Of a stretch of 64,000 nt of DNA, positions 42,091-52,541 are shown in pieces. This stretch comes from Candidatus Pseudoruminococcus merdavium (lineage in GTDB: Bacteria > Bacillota > Clostridia > Oscillospirales > Ruminococcaceae): NCBI GenBank assembly GCA_904419745.1, contig CAJFSS010000006.1, positions 1-64,000 of the forward strand. The letters are read 5' to 3'. The first letter of the stretch is position 1; every line of letters begins with the position of its first letter. Below the pieces are notes generated by a model. The model saw only the letters and a list, made by a program, of their open reading frames with translations, ran no database searches and was not told where the DNA came from. Both the position numbers and the translations under genes were made by a program.

Positions 42091-42590
42091 CGTTTTTCCG
42101 CCTTTCTCCGGTAGGCGCGCAGGAACGGGCGTTCCAGCGCGCGTTTTAGTTTAAAAAACCACATGGATTCCGGTTCCATTGGTTCCACCAAAATGGCTGT
42201 GGCTCCCGCCGTATGCGCCCCGGCGATATCGGTAAACAGCTGATCCCCTACCACGGCAAGGTGTTCCGGCGCTGTTTGCATTCGCCTGGCAGCTTCCAGA
42301 ATTCCTTTTGGCAGGGGCTTCGCCCCATCCGCCACAAAGTCCAGGTGCAGAAGCTGCGCAAATGGGCGCACCCGTTCCGGATGATTATTGGATACAATCA
42401 TCTGTTTCATACCTGCTGCCCGCACCTGTTCCAGCCAGTCGAGCACCTGCTCAGAGGGGACAGGGTTGTTATGGGTGGTCAGGGTATTGTCCACATCCAG
42501 CACCAGGGCAAAAATAGAGTGTTCTTTGAAAAAGGACAGTGGGATATCATAAATGCGGTGAAAAAAATAATCAGGGCGTAACAGACTCAA
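42087..42590 (-). CDS. YqeG-family HAD-IIIA phosphatase
   Basis: A 167-residue HAD-superfamily phosphatase. The nucleophile motif is LDVDNTLTTHNN, motif II is MIVSNNHPERV, and motif III/IV is HLAVVGDQLFTDIAGAHTAG. YqeG of Bacillus is a phosphatase of unclear substrate, sometimes linked with ribosome biogenesis genes or phosphatidylglycerol phosphate. It is translationally coupled (ATGA) to the endonuclease IV-like gene. Family and start are well supported. Confidence 0.92.
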   Translation of the reverse strand: MSLLRPDYFFHRIYDIPLSFFKEHSIFALVLDVDNTLTTHNNPVPSEQVLDWLEQVRAAGMKQMIVSNNHPERVRPFAQLLHLDFVADGAKPLPKGILEAARRMQTAPEHLAVVGDQLFTDIAGAHTAGATAILVEPMEPESMWFFKLKRALERPFLRAYRRKAEKR

Positions 42591-42649
42591 GCAGACTGCT
42601 CCTTTCTTTGGGACGTTCGGCGGACGGAAACCATCTGTTTACAAACAAA

Positions 42650-42677
42650 AAAGCGGGGTGAAAATACACCCCGCTTT
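42650..42677 (-). terminator. Terminator downstream of rpsU
   Basis: An 11-bp stem (AAAGCGGGGTG and complement) with a 6-nt loop and T-runs at both ends, 36 nt past the rpsU stop codon. Confidence 0.85.
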
Positions 42678-42712
42678 GATTGACATCTGAGCACGCTGTC
42701 TTAAACGCAGAC

Positions 42713-42895
42713 TTATCTGTACTTACGTTTGCGTGCAGCCTCTGATTTTTTCTTACGTTTTACAGAAGGCTTCTCGTAATGCTCTCTTTTGCGGACCTCA
42801 GCGAGTACGCCGGATCTTGCACACTGTCTTTTGAATCTTCTCAGAGCACTATCAAGTGTCTCATTGTCTTTGATATGGATTTCAGCCAACTTCAT
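42713..42895 (-). CDS. rpsU: 30S ribosomal protein S21
   Basis: A 60-residue basic ribosomal protein. It begins [20 protein letters not shown] and ends in a lysine/arginine-rich tail ([15 protein letters not shown]), typical of bS21. The ATG at 42895 has a GGAGGGAGGG site; codons further upstream are not used. It is a single gene with its own terminator, lying between leuS and the YqeG-type phosphatase gene. Confidence 0.97.
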   Translation of the reverse strand: MKLAEIHIKDNETLDSALRRFKRQCARSGVLAEVRKREHYEKPSVKRKKKSEAARKRKYR

Positions 42896-43066
42896 TCCCT
42901 CCCTCCGCCACATGGCAGGGGTTTTAGTAACAAATGTAACGAATGATATTATACACTGTGAATACAAGTTCTGTCAAGCGCTCCCATCCGTTTTTTCGTG
43001 AAACTTTCCGGGAAAAAGTTGTGCGGTTTTTCCAAACAAAAGAGAGAAAACGGCAAAAAGACTATT

Positions 43067-45472
43067 TTACTTGACCACGAGATTGACGATTTTACCTGGA
43101 ACATAAATCTCTTTTACAAGATTTTTTCCTTCCAGGGAAGTTTTGACATTGTCCTGCTCCTTTGCCTGGGCAATCGCGTCCTCTTTGGCTGCATCCACGG
43201 AGACGGTGATCCGCGCTTTCAGCTTACCGTTGACCTGCACGGCAATTTCAACGGTATTCTCCACGCATTTGGATTCATCGTATTCCGGCCATTTCTGTTC
43301 GTTGAGCATGCCGCCAAACCCCTGCGTCTGCCAGATTTCCTCCGTAATATGCGGGGCAAAGGGGTTGAGGAGCAGCATCAGGGTTTTCATCTCTCCCCTG
43401 GTGATGGATTTCCTTGCGGCGATTTCATTGAGCAGGGACATCATCGCGGCAATGGCGGTATTGAATTTCAGGTTTTCAATATCCTCCGTGACCTTTTTGA
43501 TGGTCTTGTGCATGGAGGATTCCAGTTCCTTGCTGTAGCCTTCCTCCGTGGTCAGGACTTCCTGCAGATCCCAGATACGGTCAAGGAAGCGTTTACAGCC
43601 CTTGATGCTTGATTCGCTCCAGGGAGCAGCCTTTTCAAAATCGCCGATAAACATCTCGTACAGGCGCATGGTATCCGCGCCGTAATCCCTTACGACATCG
43701 TCCGGGTTGACGACATTGCCGCGGGACTTGCTCATCTTCTCGCCGCCTTCTCCGAGAATCATCCCATGGCTTGTCCGCTTGGAATAGGGTTCCGGCGTGC
43801 CGACCACCCCGATATCATAGAGGAACTTATGCCAGAACCTGGAATAGAGCAGATGGAGGGTGGTGTGTTCCATTCCGCCGTTGTACCAGTCCACCGGCAG
43901 CCAATATTCCAGCGCCTCTTTGGAGGCAAGCGCCTCGCTGTTGTGGGGATCGCAGTAACGCATGAAGTACCAGGAGGAACCCGCCCACTGGGGCATGGTA
44001 TCCGTCTCCCGCTTTGCAGGGCCGCCGCAGTGCGGGCAGGTGGTGTTGACAAAGGAATCAATTGCTGCAAGCGGGGATTCCCCGTTATCGGTCGGTTCAT
44101 AGGACTCCACTTCCGGCAGTTTGAGCGGAAGCTCGCTTTCCGGCAGGGGAACCCAGCCACATTTTTCACAGTATACCATAGGAATGGGTTCTCCCCAGTA
44201 TCTCTGGCGGGAGAACACCCAGTCGCGCAGTTTGAAGTTGACCTTTGGACGGCCTTTTCCGGTCTCTTCCAGGAAAGCGGTGATCTTCTTCTTCGCCTCT
44301 TCCACGGTCAGCCCGTCCAAAATCCCGGAATTGACCATAATACCGGTCTCGCAGTCGGTAAAGGCCTCTTTGGTGACGTCGCCGCCCTTGACCACCTCGA
44401 TAATCGGCAGGTCAAAGGCCTTGGCAAAATCATAGTCGCGGGTATCGTGCGCCGGGACGGCCATAATTGCGCCGGTGCCGTAAGTCATCAGGACATAGTC
44501 GGAGATAAAAATGGGGATCTCCTTGCCGGTCACAGGGTTGATTCCATTGACCCCTTCCACCCGGACTCCGGTTTTGTCTTTGACAATCTCCGTACGCTCG
44601 AAATCGGATTTCCTTGCCGCCTGTTCCTGATAAGCACGGATAGCGTCCAGATTCCCGATTTTATCCGCCCATTTTTCAATGTAGGGGTGCTCCGGCGAAA
44701 TGACCATATAGGTTGCGCCGTACAATGTATCCGGGCGGGTGGTATAGACCGTCAGCAGATCGCCCGCTGTGGTGCCGAAATCGACCTCCGCACCGGTGGA
44801 GCGGCCAATCCAGTTTTTCTGGGAAGTCTTGACGCGGTCGATGTAGTCCACCGTGTCCAGATCATCGAGCAAGCGCTGTGCGTACTCAGTGATTTTGAGC
44901 ATCCACTGGCTTTTGACCTTGTGGACGACGTCCCCGCCGCAGCGTTCGCATTTTCCGCCGACAACCTCTTCGTTTGCCAGGACAACCTTACAGGAGGTGC
45001 ACCAGTTGACGCTCATCTCCTTTTTATAGGCAAGGCCGTGTTTATAAAGCTGGAGGAAAATCCACTGAGTCCACTTATAGTATTCCGGATCCGTGGTGTT
45101 GATTTCCCTGTCCCAGTCAAAAGAAAGCCCCAGGGATTTGAGCTGCCCCTTAAAGCGGGCGATATTGTTTTTGGTTACAATGGCCGGGTGGATTTTATTT
45201 TTAATGGCAAAGTTTTCCGTGGGCAGGCCAAAGGCGTCCCATCCCATCGGAAACAGCACGTTGTAGCCTTGCAGGCGGCGCTTTCTTGCGACGATATCCA
45301 GCGCCGTGTACGGACGCGGATGGCCGACATGCAGCCCGTTTCCGGATGGGTACGGGAATTCCACCAGCGCATAGTATTTTGGCAGGGAAAAATCGTTTTT
45401 GGCCGCAAAGGTCTTGTTTTCATCCCAGATGTCCTGCCATTTTTTTTCGATTTCTGTAAAATTGTATTTCAC
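43067..45472 (-). CDS. leuS: Leucyl-tRNA synthetase
   Basis: An 801-residue class I aminoacyl-tRNA synthetase. The HIGH motif lies in [19 protein letters not shown], the zinc domain in [13 protein letters not shown] and KCERCGG, the editing domain near residues 225-420 ([16 protein letters not shown], the TTRPD motif), and the KMSKS motif in [12 protein letters not shown]. It starts at a GTG with GGAGG 7 nt upstream. It follows rsfS by 2 nt in a long housekeeping run. The enzyme charges tRNA-Leu. Confidence 0.97.
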   Translation of the reverse strand: MKYNFTEIEKKWQDIWDENKTFAAKNDFSLPKYYALVEFPYPSGNGLHVGHPRPYTALDIVARKRRLQGYNVLFPMGWDAFGLPTENFAIKNKIHPAIVTKNNIARFKGQLKSLGLSFDWDREINTTDPEYYKWTQWIFLQLYKHGLAYKKEMSVNWCTSCKVVLANEEVVGGKCERCGGDVVHKVKSQWMLKITEYAQRLLDDLDTVDYIDRVKTSQKNWIGRSTGAEVDFGTTAGDLLTVYTTRPDTLYGATYMVISPEHPYIEKWADKIGNLDAIRAYQEQAARKSDFERTEIVKDKTGVRVEGVNGINPVTGKEIPIFISDYVLMTYGTGAIMAVPAHDTRDYDFAKAFDLPIIEVVKGGDVTKEAFTDCETGIMVNSGILDGLTVEEAKKKITAFLEETGKGRPKVNFKLRDWVFSRQRYWGEPIPMVYCEKCGWVPLPESELPLKLPEVESYEPTDNGESPLAAIDSFVNTTCPHCGGPAKRETDTMPQWAGSSWYFMRYCDPHNSEALASKEALEYWLPVDWYNGGMEHTTLHLLYSRFWHKFLYDIGVVGTPEPYSKRTSHGMILGEGGEKMSKSRGNVVNPDDVVRDYGADTMRLYEMFIGDFEKAAPWSESSIKGCKRFLDRIWDLQEVLTTEEGYSKELESSMHKTIKKVTEDIENLKFNTAIAAMMSLLNEIAARKSITRGEMKTLMLLLNPFAPHITEEIWQTQGFGGMLNEQKWPEYDESKCVENTVEIAVQVNGKLKARITVSVDAAKEDAIAQAKEQDNVKTSLEGKNLVKEIYVPGKIVNLVVK

Positions 45473-45474
45473 GT

Positions 45475-45840
45475 CTAATCCTCCTCGGAGCCTAACAATT
45501 GCCGGATATCAAGCTTTTCCCCGTCCGACCACAGGCGGTCAAGCGAATAAAACTCCCTTGCCTCTTTATAAAACACGTGGACAACGACTTCCCCGTAATC
45601 CAGGACAATCCAGGAAGCGGAGCCATAGCCTTCCACATGGTTCGGGCGCACTCCCAGAAGTTCCAGCTGGTATTCCACTTCATCCGCAAGTGTTTTCACC
45701 TGAGTGGTGTTATTCGCGCTTGCAATGACAAAATAGTCCGCAAGGATGGTCAAATCCCGTACCCGGATGGCCTGGATATCCTCACCCTTTTTGGAGTCGA
45801 GCGCTTTTACCGCAATTTTTGCTTTTTCAGCCGACGTCAT
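45475..45840 (-). CDS. rsfS: Ribosome silencing factor RsfS
   Basis: A 121-residue protein that binds ribosomal protein uL14 and prevents subunit joining in slow growth. Conserved stretches are [46 protein letters not shown] and [13 protein letters not shown] use the ATG at 45840 ([14 protein letters not shown]), though a GTG four codons earlier lies closer to the GAGGGAG ribosome site and could be the true start. It follows yqeK and precedes leuS, the usual nadD-yqeK-rsfS order. Confidence 0.95.
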   Translation of the reverse strand: MTSAEKAKIAVKALDSKKGEDIQAIRVRDLTILADYFVIASANNTTQVKTLADEVEYQLELLGVRPNHVEGYGSASWIVLDYGEVVVHVFYKEAREFYSLDRLWSDGEKLDIRQLLGSEED

Positions 45841-45864
45841 GAAATCAATCACACTCCCTCAAAT

Positions 45865-46455
45865 CTATGGACGAAAGGCATCGGATGCCTCAAGTTTTCT
45901 ACCGACTATCTCATTATATGCCCGGACTGTGTCCAAATGGACTGGACGGCGGTGCTGGGACAAATCCCGTATGGTAAAGGCAAGCCCTTCTTCCACAACA
46001 GCGTCGAGATTGTTTCTTGCCAGCTCCTGCAATTCCCTTGCTCCGGGATATTCCCGGTCGTCGGAAGTCAAATCCGCCACAAACAGGATTTTTTCCATCA
46101 ACCCCATCCCCGCCCGGCCGGTCGTATGGTAACGCACCGCCAGAAGGATTTCCTCATCGTGGATTCCCAATTCTTTCCGGGCATATTCTGCGCCGGCAGG
46201 CGCGTGCCAGAGCTGGGGCGAAGCCATCATAGCATTGTCCCAAATTATATCAGAATTGTGCGCAATTGTAAACTGCTCCTCCTCCGGCAGGTTTTTGCAT
46301 ACGTCGTGAATCATACCGGCAAGATAAGCCTTGTCCGCATCCGCCCCGTTTTTTTCCGCCAATTCCCTGGCAAGGCGCGCCACATTGCAGGAGTGGACAA
46401 ACCGTTTTGGCTTGAGCATGGATTTCACCCGCTGCGTTATTTCTTCGAGCGTCAT
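45865..46455 (-). CDS. yqeK: YqeK-type HD-domain hydrolase
   Basis: A 196-residue HD-superfamily phosphohydrolase. Metal-binding motifs are RFVHSCNVARLA, GMIHDVCKNLP and the late His/Asp residues in LLAVRYHTTGRAGM and VADLTSDDRE. YqeK proteins hydrolyse diadenosine tetraphosphate to ADP. The ATG overlaps the nadD stop codon (ATGA). The neighbours nadD and rsfS are the normal partners in Firmicutes. Confidence 0.94.
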   Translation of the reverse strand: MTLEEITQRVKSMLKPKRFVHSCNVARLARELAEKNGADADKAYLAGMIHDVCKNLPEEEQFTIAHNSDIIWDNAMMASPQLWHAPAGAEYARKELGIHDEEILLAVRYHTTGRAGMGLMEKILFVADLTSDDREYPGARELQELARNNLDAVVEEGLAFTIRDLSQHRRPVHLDTVRAYNEIVGRKLEASDAFRP

Positions 46456-47069
46456 TTCCCTTCCTCCGTTTCCAGATAGAGATGATGTTCCCGGATATAG
46501 CCGAACACCTGTTCCGGCAAAATTGCCGACAGGGTTTCCCCTCTGGCAAGCCTTGTCCGGATTTCCGTGGAGGAAACTTCCCGCACAACGATATCCAGCA
46601 CTTCACAGGCCGCCCCGTAAGTATCGCGCAGATGCTGCGCGTGCTGTTCGAGTCTGGGGAATTCCCCGGGCTCCCTGGCCCCGGTACAGATCACGGCCAG
46701 CCGCAGGATCTCCTCGCTTTCCCGCCACTGCTCCAGAGTAAAAAACATATCGCTGCCCATAATCAGGAACAGCTTTGCATCCGGGTATTCTGTCCGCAGT
46801 TCGCGCAGGGTATCCACCGTAAAGCTCGGCCCTTCCCTGCGCAGTTCCCGGTCGGATACCGTGAGGAAATCCCATCCTTTTGCCGCAAGTTTGCACATGG
46901 CCAGGCGGTGATAACCGGGTGCCGCATGCATCTGCTTGTGAGGAGGGATATTGGTCGGGATCAGCAAAACCTCGTCAAGATGGAGCAGGTTTGCCGCCTG
47001 TACGGCAAGGCTGATGTGCCCGTTATGGATGGGATCAAATGTCCCGCCAAACATGGCAATCTTTTTCAC
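46452..47069 (-). CDS. nadD: Nicotinate-nucleotide adenylyltransferase
   Basis: A 205-residue enzyme that joins ATP and nicotinate mononucleotide to form deamido-NAD in NAD synthesis. The nucleotidyltransferase motif is FGGTFDPIHNGHISLA, and the C-terminal ISSTEIR-type motif appears as EVSSTEIRTRLARGE. The start is a GTG at 47069 preceded by GAGGG. It is followed by yqeK with a 4-nt overlap and preceded by yhbY. Confidence 0.95.
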   Translation of the reverse strand: MKKIAMFGGTFDPIHNGHISLAVQAANLLHLDEVLLIPTNIPPHKQMHAAPGYHRLAMCKLAAKGWDFLTVSDRELRREGPSFTVDTLRELRTEYPDAKLFLIMGSDMFFTLEQWRESEEILRLAVICTGAREPGEFPRLEQHAQHLRDTYGAACEVLDIVVREVSSTEIRTRLARGETLSAILPEQVFGYIREHHLYLETEEGK

Positions 47070-47082
47070 AATCCCTCACATC

Positions 47083-47376
47083 CTATTTGACGAGCTTGAT
47101 TTTGGAGTCTTTCTTTTTGGGCCGGTACAGGATAAACCGGGTGCCGATGGCGGCGACGACTTCCGCGCCGGTAGCAGCGGCGATTTCCTCCGCCGCCTCC
47201 CTTGGGCCGACTGGGGAAGTCTCCAGGGTACGCAGTTTGATGAGTTCACGGGCTTCCAGCGCATCGTTTACCTGGGCAATGAGCGTTTCCCCCACTCCGC
47301 CTTTTCCCACCTGGAAAATGGTATCAATTCCATTGGCAAGCCCTCTGAGCTGTGCTCTCTGTTTACTGGTCAGCAT
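47083..47376 (-). CDS. yhbY: YhbY-type CRM-domain RNA-binding protein
   Basis: A 97-residue CRM-domain protein (MLTSKQRAQLRGLANG, FQVGKGGVGETLI, ELIKLRTLETS) that binds pre-50S ribosomal particles. The frame continues 7 codons further, but the ATG at 47376 has a TTGGAG site 9 nt upstream and gives the standard MLTSKQR start. It lies between rdgB and nadD in the housekeeping run. Confidence 0.93.
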   Translation of the reverse strand: MLTSKQRAQLRGLANGIDTIFQVGKGGVGETLIAQVNDALEARELIKLRTLETSPVGPREAAEEIAAATGAEVVAAIGTRFILYRPKKKDSKIKLVK

Positions 47377-47441
47377 AAATTTTATCTCCAATTCCATTTC
47401 ATTTTCTGTAAATTTTTTGTGGGTAAAACAATCTCCGGGTT

Positions 47442-48029
47442 TTATCCTATCCGTTTTTGCAGTTCCTCTTTGAGCAGGCGCAGGGCATACCCCCGATGGC
47501 TGACGGCGTCCTTTTCCCCCGCGTCAAGCTGGGCAAAGCTTCGCTCCCCCACATAGAACACCGGGTCGTATCCAAAGCCGCCTTCCCCCGCGCGGGCAAA
47601 GCCGATTTCCCCTTCGCAGGCGCCGCGCAGGAAAAAGTGTTCCTGTTCGCTCAAAATCACACACAGCGCACAGACAAACCGCGCAGTCCTCTGGCCTGAC
47701 GGGACGTCTTTGAGATCGGCAAGCAGCTTGTCTATGTTTTCCTCGTCCGTGGCATGTTCCCCCGCATAACGTGCTGTGTACACCCCGGGACGTCCCCCCA
47801 GGGCGTCCACTTCAATGCCGGAATCATCCGCCACAACCGGAGTATGCAGTACATCAAACAGGGCCTTTGCCTTTAAATATGCGTTTTCTTCAAAAGTGGC
47901 TCCAGTTTCTTCCACTTCCAGGGAAACGCCGAGTTCTTTCATCGAACGCGCTTCTATCCCAAGCGGGGCGAGGATGCGGGAAAACTCCTTCACTTTTCCC
48001 GCATTATTGGTTGCAATCGCAAGCTTCAT
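47442..48029 (-). CDS. rdgB: XTP/dITP diphosphatase (RdgB/HAM1)
   Basis: A 195-residue nucleotide pyrophosphatase that clears deaminated purine nucleotides (ITP, XTP). Motifs are IATNNAGKVKEF, ATFEENAYLKAKAL, VVADDSGIEVDALGGRPGVYTARY and GFGYDPVFYV. The ATG at 48029 lies one base after the ftsY stop codon; the long upstream frame overlaps ftsY and is not used. Family and length are typical. Confidence 0.95.
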   Translation of the reverse strand: MKLAIATNNAGKVKEFSRILAPLGIEARSMKELGVSLEVEETGATFEENAYLKAKALFDVLHTPVVADDSGIEVDALGGRPGVYTARYAGEHATDEENIDKLLADLKDVPSGQRTARFVCALCVILSEQEHFFLRGACEGEIGFARAGEGGFGYDPVFYVGERSFAQLDAGEKDAVSHRGYALRLLKEELQKRIG

Positions 48030-48030
48030 C

Positions 48031-48951
48031 TTATTGTTCCTCCCCATCAAAAAGCGCGGCGGCAAATTCGGAGGGAACAAAGGGCTGCATATCGTCAATC
48101 TGCTCCCCCACTCCAATGTATTTTACCGGGATTCCCAGTTCCTCTTTAATGGCAAGCACTACGCCGCCCTTTGCCGTGCCGTCCAGTTTGGTCAGGACAA
48201 TGCCGGTAATCAGCCCAGTTGCCTCTTTAAACAGTTTTGCCTGGTTTAGCCCATTTTGCCCGGTCGTTGCATCCAGCACCAACAGGACTTCCACATGGCT
48301 GTCCGGAGCCTCCCTATGGATAATCCTTGTCATTTTGGACAGTTCATCCATCAGGTTTTTCTTGTTGTGGAGCCTTCCCGCTGTATCGCAGATGACCACT
48401 TCCATCCCACGCGCTTTTGCCGCAGAGATGGTGTCGAACACCACTGCCGCCGGGTCCGCCCCTTCTGCATGGCGAACCATTTCCACCCCCGCGCGCTTGG
48501 CCCAGACATCCAGCTGGTCAATTGCTGCCGCGCGGAAAGTATCCGCCGCGCCAAGCAGGACAGAATGCCCCTCCTCTTTAAAGTTATGTGCAAGTTTACC
48601 GATTGTCGTGGTCTTTCCAACGCCGTTTACCCCAACTACTAAAATCACTGTGGGAACCGTATCAATTGTAATTTCATTTTCCCCTTCCAGCAGTTCGGAG
48701 ACAATTTCCTTGAGCTGCTGTTTGACAAGGCGTGGATCGGTTATCCGTTTCACTTTCACGCGCTCCCGCAATTTTTCACAGATAGTCTGCGCCGTATTGA
48801 CCCCCACGTCGGACAAAATCAGGATTTCTTCCAGTTCCTCAAACAGATCCTCATCTATTTTTGTAAAGGAACCAAGCATCACATCCACTTTACCCGCAAT
48901 GGAATCCCTGGTCTTTTTCAGACCCTCCTTAATTTTTGAAAAAAATCCCAT
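48031..48951 (-). CDS. ftsY: Signal recognition particle receptor FtsY
   Basis: A 306-residue SRP GTPase. The N domain (1-90) is followed by the G domain with GVNGVGKTTTIGKLA, DTFRAAAIDQLDVWA, DTAGRLHNKKNLMDEL and TKLDGTAKGGVVL. It docks ribosome-SRP complexes at the membrane. The short N-terminal A region (FFSKIKEGLKKTRDSIAG) is amphipathic. It follows smc by 20 nt, the standard rnc-smc-ftsY order of Firmicutes, and starts at an ATG behind GAGGTGTACC. Confidence 0.96.
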   Translation of the reverse strand: MGFFSKIKEGLKKTRDSIAGKVDVMLGSFTKIDEDLFEELEEILILSDVGVNTAQTICEKLRERVKVKRITDPRLVKQQLKEIVSELLEGENEITIDTVPTVILVVGVNGVGKTTTIGKLAHNFKEEGHSVLLGAADTFRAAAIDQLDVWAKRAGVEMVRHAEGADPAAVVFDTISAAKARGMEVVICDTAGRLHNKKNLMDELSKMTRIIHREAPDSHVEVLLVLDATTGQNGLNQAKLFKEATGLITGIVLTKLDGTAKGGVVLAIKEELGIPVKYIGVGEQIDDMQPFVPSEFAAALFDGEEQ

Positions 48952-48971
48952 GGTACACCTCGTTTATCAAA

Positions 48972-51900
48972 TTATTCAGAAAGTATTCTGTTTTCAATCT
49001 CATCAATATCCATCTTCAGGAGTTTGGAGACGCCTTCCTCCTGCATGGTCACGCCATAGAGGATATCCGCTTCTTCCATTGTCCCGCGCCGGTGGGTAAT
49101 CAGAATAAACTGGATCCCGGACGCAAGCGTTTTCAAATATGCGGCGTATTTGCCGACATTGACGTCGTCGAGCGCCGCTTCAATCTCATCCAGCACGCAA
49201 AACGGCGTTGGTTTTACCTTTAAGATGGCAAAGTAGATGGCAATTGCCACAAAGGCCTGTTCGCCCCCTGAAAGCGCGGAGAGGTTTCGGATAATTTTTC
49301 CCGGCGGCTCCACAAAGATTTCTATCCCGGATTCCAACACGTTTTCCGCATCAGTCAGCTTGAAATACGCTTTTCCCCCGCCAAACAGTTCCCTGAAAAT
49401 CGTACCAAAGTTGCGGTTGACCTTTTCAAAACATTCGGTAAACAGGGTTTTCATGTTGGAAGTCAGGTCGTTGACCAGTTCAAGGAGTTCCTTGCGGGAT
49501 ACCTCTGCGTCCCCTATCTGTTCTTTTAAAAACTGATACCGCGCATGCAGCTGCTCATATTCTTCAATGGCCGCCACGTTGACGCTTCCCAGGGCGCGGA
49601 TACGCCCCCGCAAATCGGAGAGCTTTGCCTGGGCGGCGGAAACATCCTCTACCGGGCGGGCAATCCCCTGCGCTTCGCTGTGGGTCAGTTCATATTCATC
49701 AAAGAGTTTTGCAATGATTTCATCATAGTTTCCCTGAACAAAGGAAACCCGTTCCTGCACTTTAGAAAGTTCCGTAGAAATTTTTTCCCGGAAACTGAGA
49801 TAGGATTTCTCCTGGGTACGCAGCTGCGTCGCTTGGGATTCCAATTTGGCATTTTGCCCGGACAGTTCAGCCAGTTCCTCCTGCGCCGCGTCCATACGGG
49901 TGAGCAGGGTTTCCCGTTCTTCGCTCAAAGCCAGCTGTGCTTCACGGATTTTGCGGCGCTTTTCTTCAAAACTTTTGCGTTCCGCCACAAATTCCTGCAT
50001 CCGCCCATCATATTCTTCCGATGCTCTGCGGATTTCTTCCGCCCTGCCGTGTAAGCTCTCCACATCCTTGCGCTGCCCTGCCAGGCGGATTTCCAGGGCG
50101 TTTCCTTCGGCGTTGTCCTGTGACAGTTTGGATTCCCGAATGACAAGTTCTTCCCGTTTGGAGGCGATCAACCCGGTGAGCACATTGATTTTATCCATAG
50201 TTTCCCCGACAAGCTGGGTGTCATCCGTCTGCCCGCTCTGCAGCTCTGCAAGCTGGCGGGAAAGTTCTTCCATTTCCAATTTTGCCTGGGAAAGCCCAGA
50301 ACTGGAGCTTCCAATTTTTTCTTCCAACATCTGAAGGCGTTCCTGTCGCTTGGCCTGTTCAATGGCAAGGGAAGCCGTCTGTTCCCGAAAGCGGGCAATC
50401 TGCTCATCCAGGCTGGAGAGCTGCTCAACCAGCCTGTTTTTCTGCTCATTTTTTGTTCTGCCCTGTTCACTGAGCACGGAAATTTCCCGTTCCAGCGACT
50501 GAATTTCCGCCGCGCGGGAGAGCAGGGAAGCATTTCTGTTCTGGGAACCGCCCGCCATGGAACCGCCCGCATTGATCACAGAGCCGTCGAGCGTGACAAT
50601 CCGGAACCGGTGGGAAAATTTCCGAGCCATCTGCACGGCGTCGTCAATGGTTTCCACAACGGCGGTACGCCCCAGCAGAAAATTCACCACCGGACGGTAC
50701 TCTTCCTGGCAGGAGACAAGCTCACTGGCCAGCCCAAGGTATCCTGCATTCTGGGAAAGGTTTTTTTCTTCCAGCAACCTGCCGCGTACCGTTGTCAACG
50801 GCAAAAAAGTCGCACGCCCGGAACCGGAGCGTTTTAAATAGCTGATGGCCTGCTTTGCCGCCTGCTCATCTTTTACTACGATGTTCTGCATCGCAAAGCC
50901 AAGCGCCGTTTCCACCGCATATGTATATTCTTTTTCCACAGTAATCAGGCGCGATACCGGCCCGTCAATCCCGGTGAGGTTTCCCTGGCGCACCTGCGCC
51001 ATAATTGCACGGACGCTGTGCTGATAACCATCCAGATTTTTTTCCAAATCCTCAAACATCTTTGCCCGGTTTTGTTTATCGCGTACTTTTGCCGCCAGTT
51101 CCCGGATTTCTGATACCGCCTGTTCCAACTTTGCCGCCTGGTTTTTCCGCTTGAGCAGATAGCCGTCCGCCATATTTCCCCGTTGAACAATGGTTTCCTC
51201 CTGCTGCGCATGCGCTTCCCGTTCAATAGAAAGCTCTTGTTGTGCCTGCGCCAGTTCTTGTTCCAGCTGGGCAATGCGGGATTTCCTTGTTTCAATTGTG
51301 GAAACAAGGGAGGCAATCTGCGCTTCCCTTGTCGCCTGTCCCAGGCGGTACTCGCTGAGTACCTGCTGCAGCGCGGATAAGGAGGCGTTATCCTCATCTA
51401 TTTTGTTTTGCAGGGCAATGATGACTTGCTGTGCTTTTCCCATTTTTTCACGGCAACGGGCAAGTTCCTGCTCAGTCCCTGCAAGCTCCTGTTCTTTTTC
51501 TGCAAGCGCCTGCGCATTTTGGGCGAGGTACTGCTCGTTATGTTTTTTCTGTTCCGTCAGCTGGGCAATCTGCATATCCACGCGGATCCCCATTTCCTGC
51601 GTATGGGCGATATCGTTTTGATTGACCGCCAGTTCCGAATCAATCTGGGAGATGCGCTGCTGATACCCCGTCCTGCGCGAACGCACCTCTTCCGCAGAAA
51701 CCGCAAGCTTTTGGATATCCGCATAAATACGCTCAATTTCCTGTTCGGTGCGCTGCAAAGCCGCGTTGTTTGCATCATACTCGCTTTGCCGGCTGAGAAT
51801 CTGTTCCTGCTGCTTGCGAATGCGTTCTTTGAGTTCTTTTAACTGGCTGACCCAGAGGGAAATCTGCAGTGTTTTCCTCTGCTCTTCCAGTTCGACAAAC

Positions 51901-52541
51901 TTTTTCGCTTTTTGCGACTGAATCCTCAGCGGTTCGATTCTCCCTTCAATCTCCCCCAGGATATCATTTAAACGCAGCAGGTTTTCCTGTGCAAGCGCCA
52001 GGCGCTTGAGCGCCTCTTCCTTGCGATAACGGAATTTGGAAATTCCCGCTGCTTCTTCAAAAATTTCTCTTCGGTCGGTGCTTTTAGCGGAGACAATTTC
52101 CGCAATGCGCCCCTGCCCGATAATGGAATACCCATCCCGGCCGATACCGGTATCCATTAACAGTTCGTGGATGTCCTTGAGCCGGACGTTCATCTGGTTG
52201 ATGCGGTATTCGCTTTCCCCGCTGCGGTAAAATTTGCGGGAAATTGTAACTTCATCGCTGTCAATATCAAATTCCCGCCCGGTATTGTCAAAGGTGATCT
52301 GCACCTGGGCAAAACCGCTTGGCCTGCGCTTGACGGTTCCTCCGAAAATGACGTCTTCCATTTTCGCGCCGCGCAGGGTTTTGGTGGACTGTTCCCCAAG
52401 CACCCACCGGATCGCGTCGCCGATGTTGCTCTTCCCGCTCCCATTTGGGCCGACTACCGCAATCATCCCCCTATCAAAGGCAAGCTTTGTGCGATCCGGA
52501 AATGATTTAAACCCCTGAAGTTCCATGGATTTCAAATACAA
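48972..52541 (-). CDS. smc: Chromosome segregation ATPase SMC
   Basis: A 1189-residue SMC protein. The head N-half has Walker A GPNGSGKSNIGDAIRW; two coiled-coil arms (about 170-510 and 660-1010) flank a hinge (about 520-645: GSGRATFLPLTTV, GSVINAGGSMAGGS). The C-half of the head carries LSALSGGEQAFVAIAI and Walker B FCVLDEIEAALDD. SMC with ScpAB compacts and segregates chromosomes. The start is a TTG at 52541, giving MYLKSMELQGFKSF as in homologues, with an AAGGGGGG site 9 nt away. Its start overlaps the upstream radical SAM gene by 10 nt. Confidence 0.96.
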   Translation of the reverse strand: MYLKSMELQGFKSFPDRTKLAFDRGMIAVVGPNGSGKSNIGDAIRWVLGEQSTKTLRGAKMEDVIFGGTVKRRPSGFAQVQITFDNTGREFDIDSDEVTISRKFYRSGESEYRINQMNVRLKDIHELLMDTGIGRDGYSIIGQGRIAEIVSAKSTDRREIFEEAAGISKFRYRKEEALKRLALAQENLLRLNDILGEIEGRIEPLRIQSQKAKKFVELEEQRKTLQISLWVSQLKELKERIRKQQEQILSRQSEYDANNAALQRTEQEIERIYADIQKLAVSAEEVRSRRTGYQQRISQIDSELAVNQNDIAHTQEMGIRVDMQIAQLTEQKKHNEQYLAQNAQALAEKEQELAGTEQELARCREKMGKAQQVIIALQNKIDEDNASLSALQQVLSEYRLGQATREAQIASLVSTIETRKSRIAQLEQELAQAQQELSIEREAHAQQEETIVQRGNMADGYLLKRKNQAAKLEQAVSEIRELAAKVRDKQNRAKMFEDLEKNLDGYQHSVRAIMAQVRQGNLTGIDGPVSRLITVEKEYTYAVETALGFAMQNIVVKDEQAAKQAISYLKRSGSGRATFLPLTTVRGRLLEEKNLSQNAGYLGLASELVSCQEEYRPVVNFLLGRTAVVETIDDAVQMARKFSHRFRIVTLDGSVINAGGSMAGGSQNRNASLLSRAAEIQSLEREISVLSEQGRTKNEQKNRLVEQLSSLDEQIARFREQTASLAIEQAKRQERLQMLEEKIGSSSSGLSQAKLEMEELSRQLAELQSGQTDDTQLVGETMDKINVLTGLIASKREELVIRESKLSQDNAEGNALEIRLAGQRKDVESLHGRAEEIRRASEEYDGRMQEFVAERKSFEEKRRKIREAQLALSEERETLLTRMDAAQEELAELSGQNAKLESQATQLRTQEKSYLSFREKISTELSKVQERVSFVQGNYDEIIAKLFDEYELTHSEAQGIARPVEDVSAAQAKLSDLRGRIRALGSVNVAAIEEYEQLHARYQFLKEQIGDAEVSRKELLELVNDLTSNMKTLFTECFEKVNRNFGTIFRELFGGGKAYFKLTDAENVLESGIEIFVEPPGKIIRNLSALSGGEQAFVAIAIYFAILKVKPTPFCVLDEIEAALDDVNVGKYAAYLKTLASGIQFILITHRRGTMEEADILYGVTMQEEGVSKLLKMDIDEIENRILSE

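Noticed and set aside
43766-45478. 570-codon open frame on the plus strand
   Set aside because: It lies exactly opposite leuS, has no ribosome site and its composition follows from the G+C-rich codons of leuS.
47771-49099. 442-codon open frame on the plus strand
   Set aside because: It covers rdgB, ftsY and the end of smc in antisense and has no protein-family signature.
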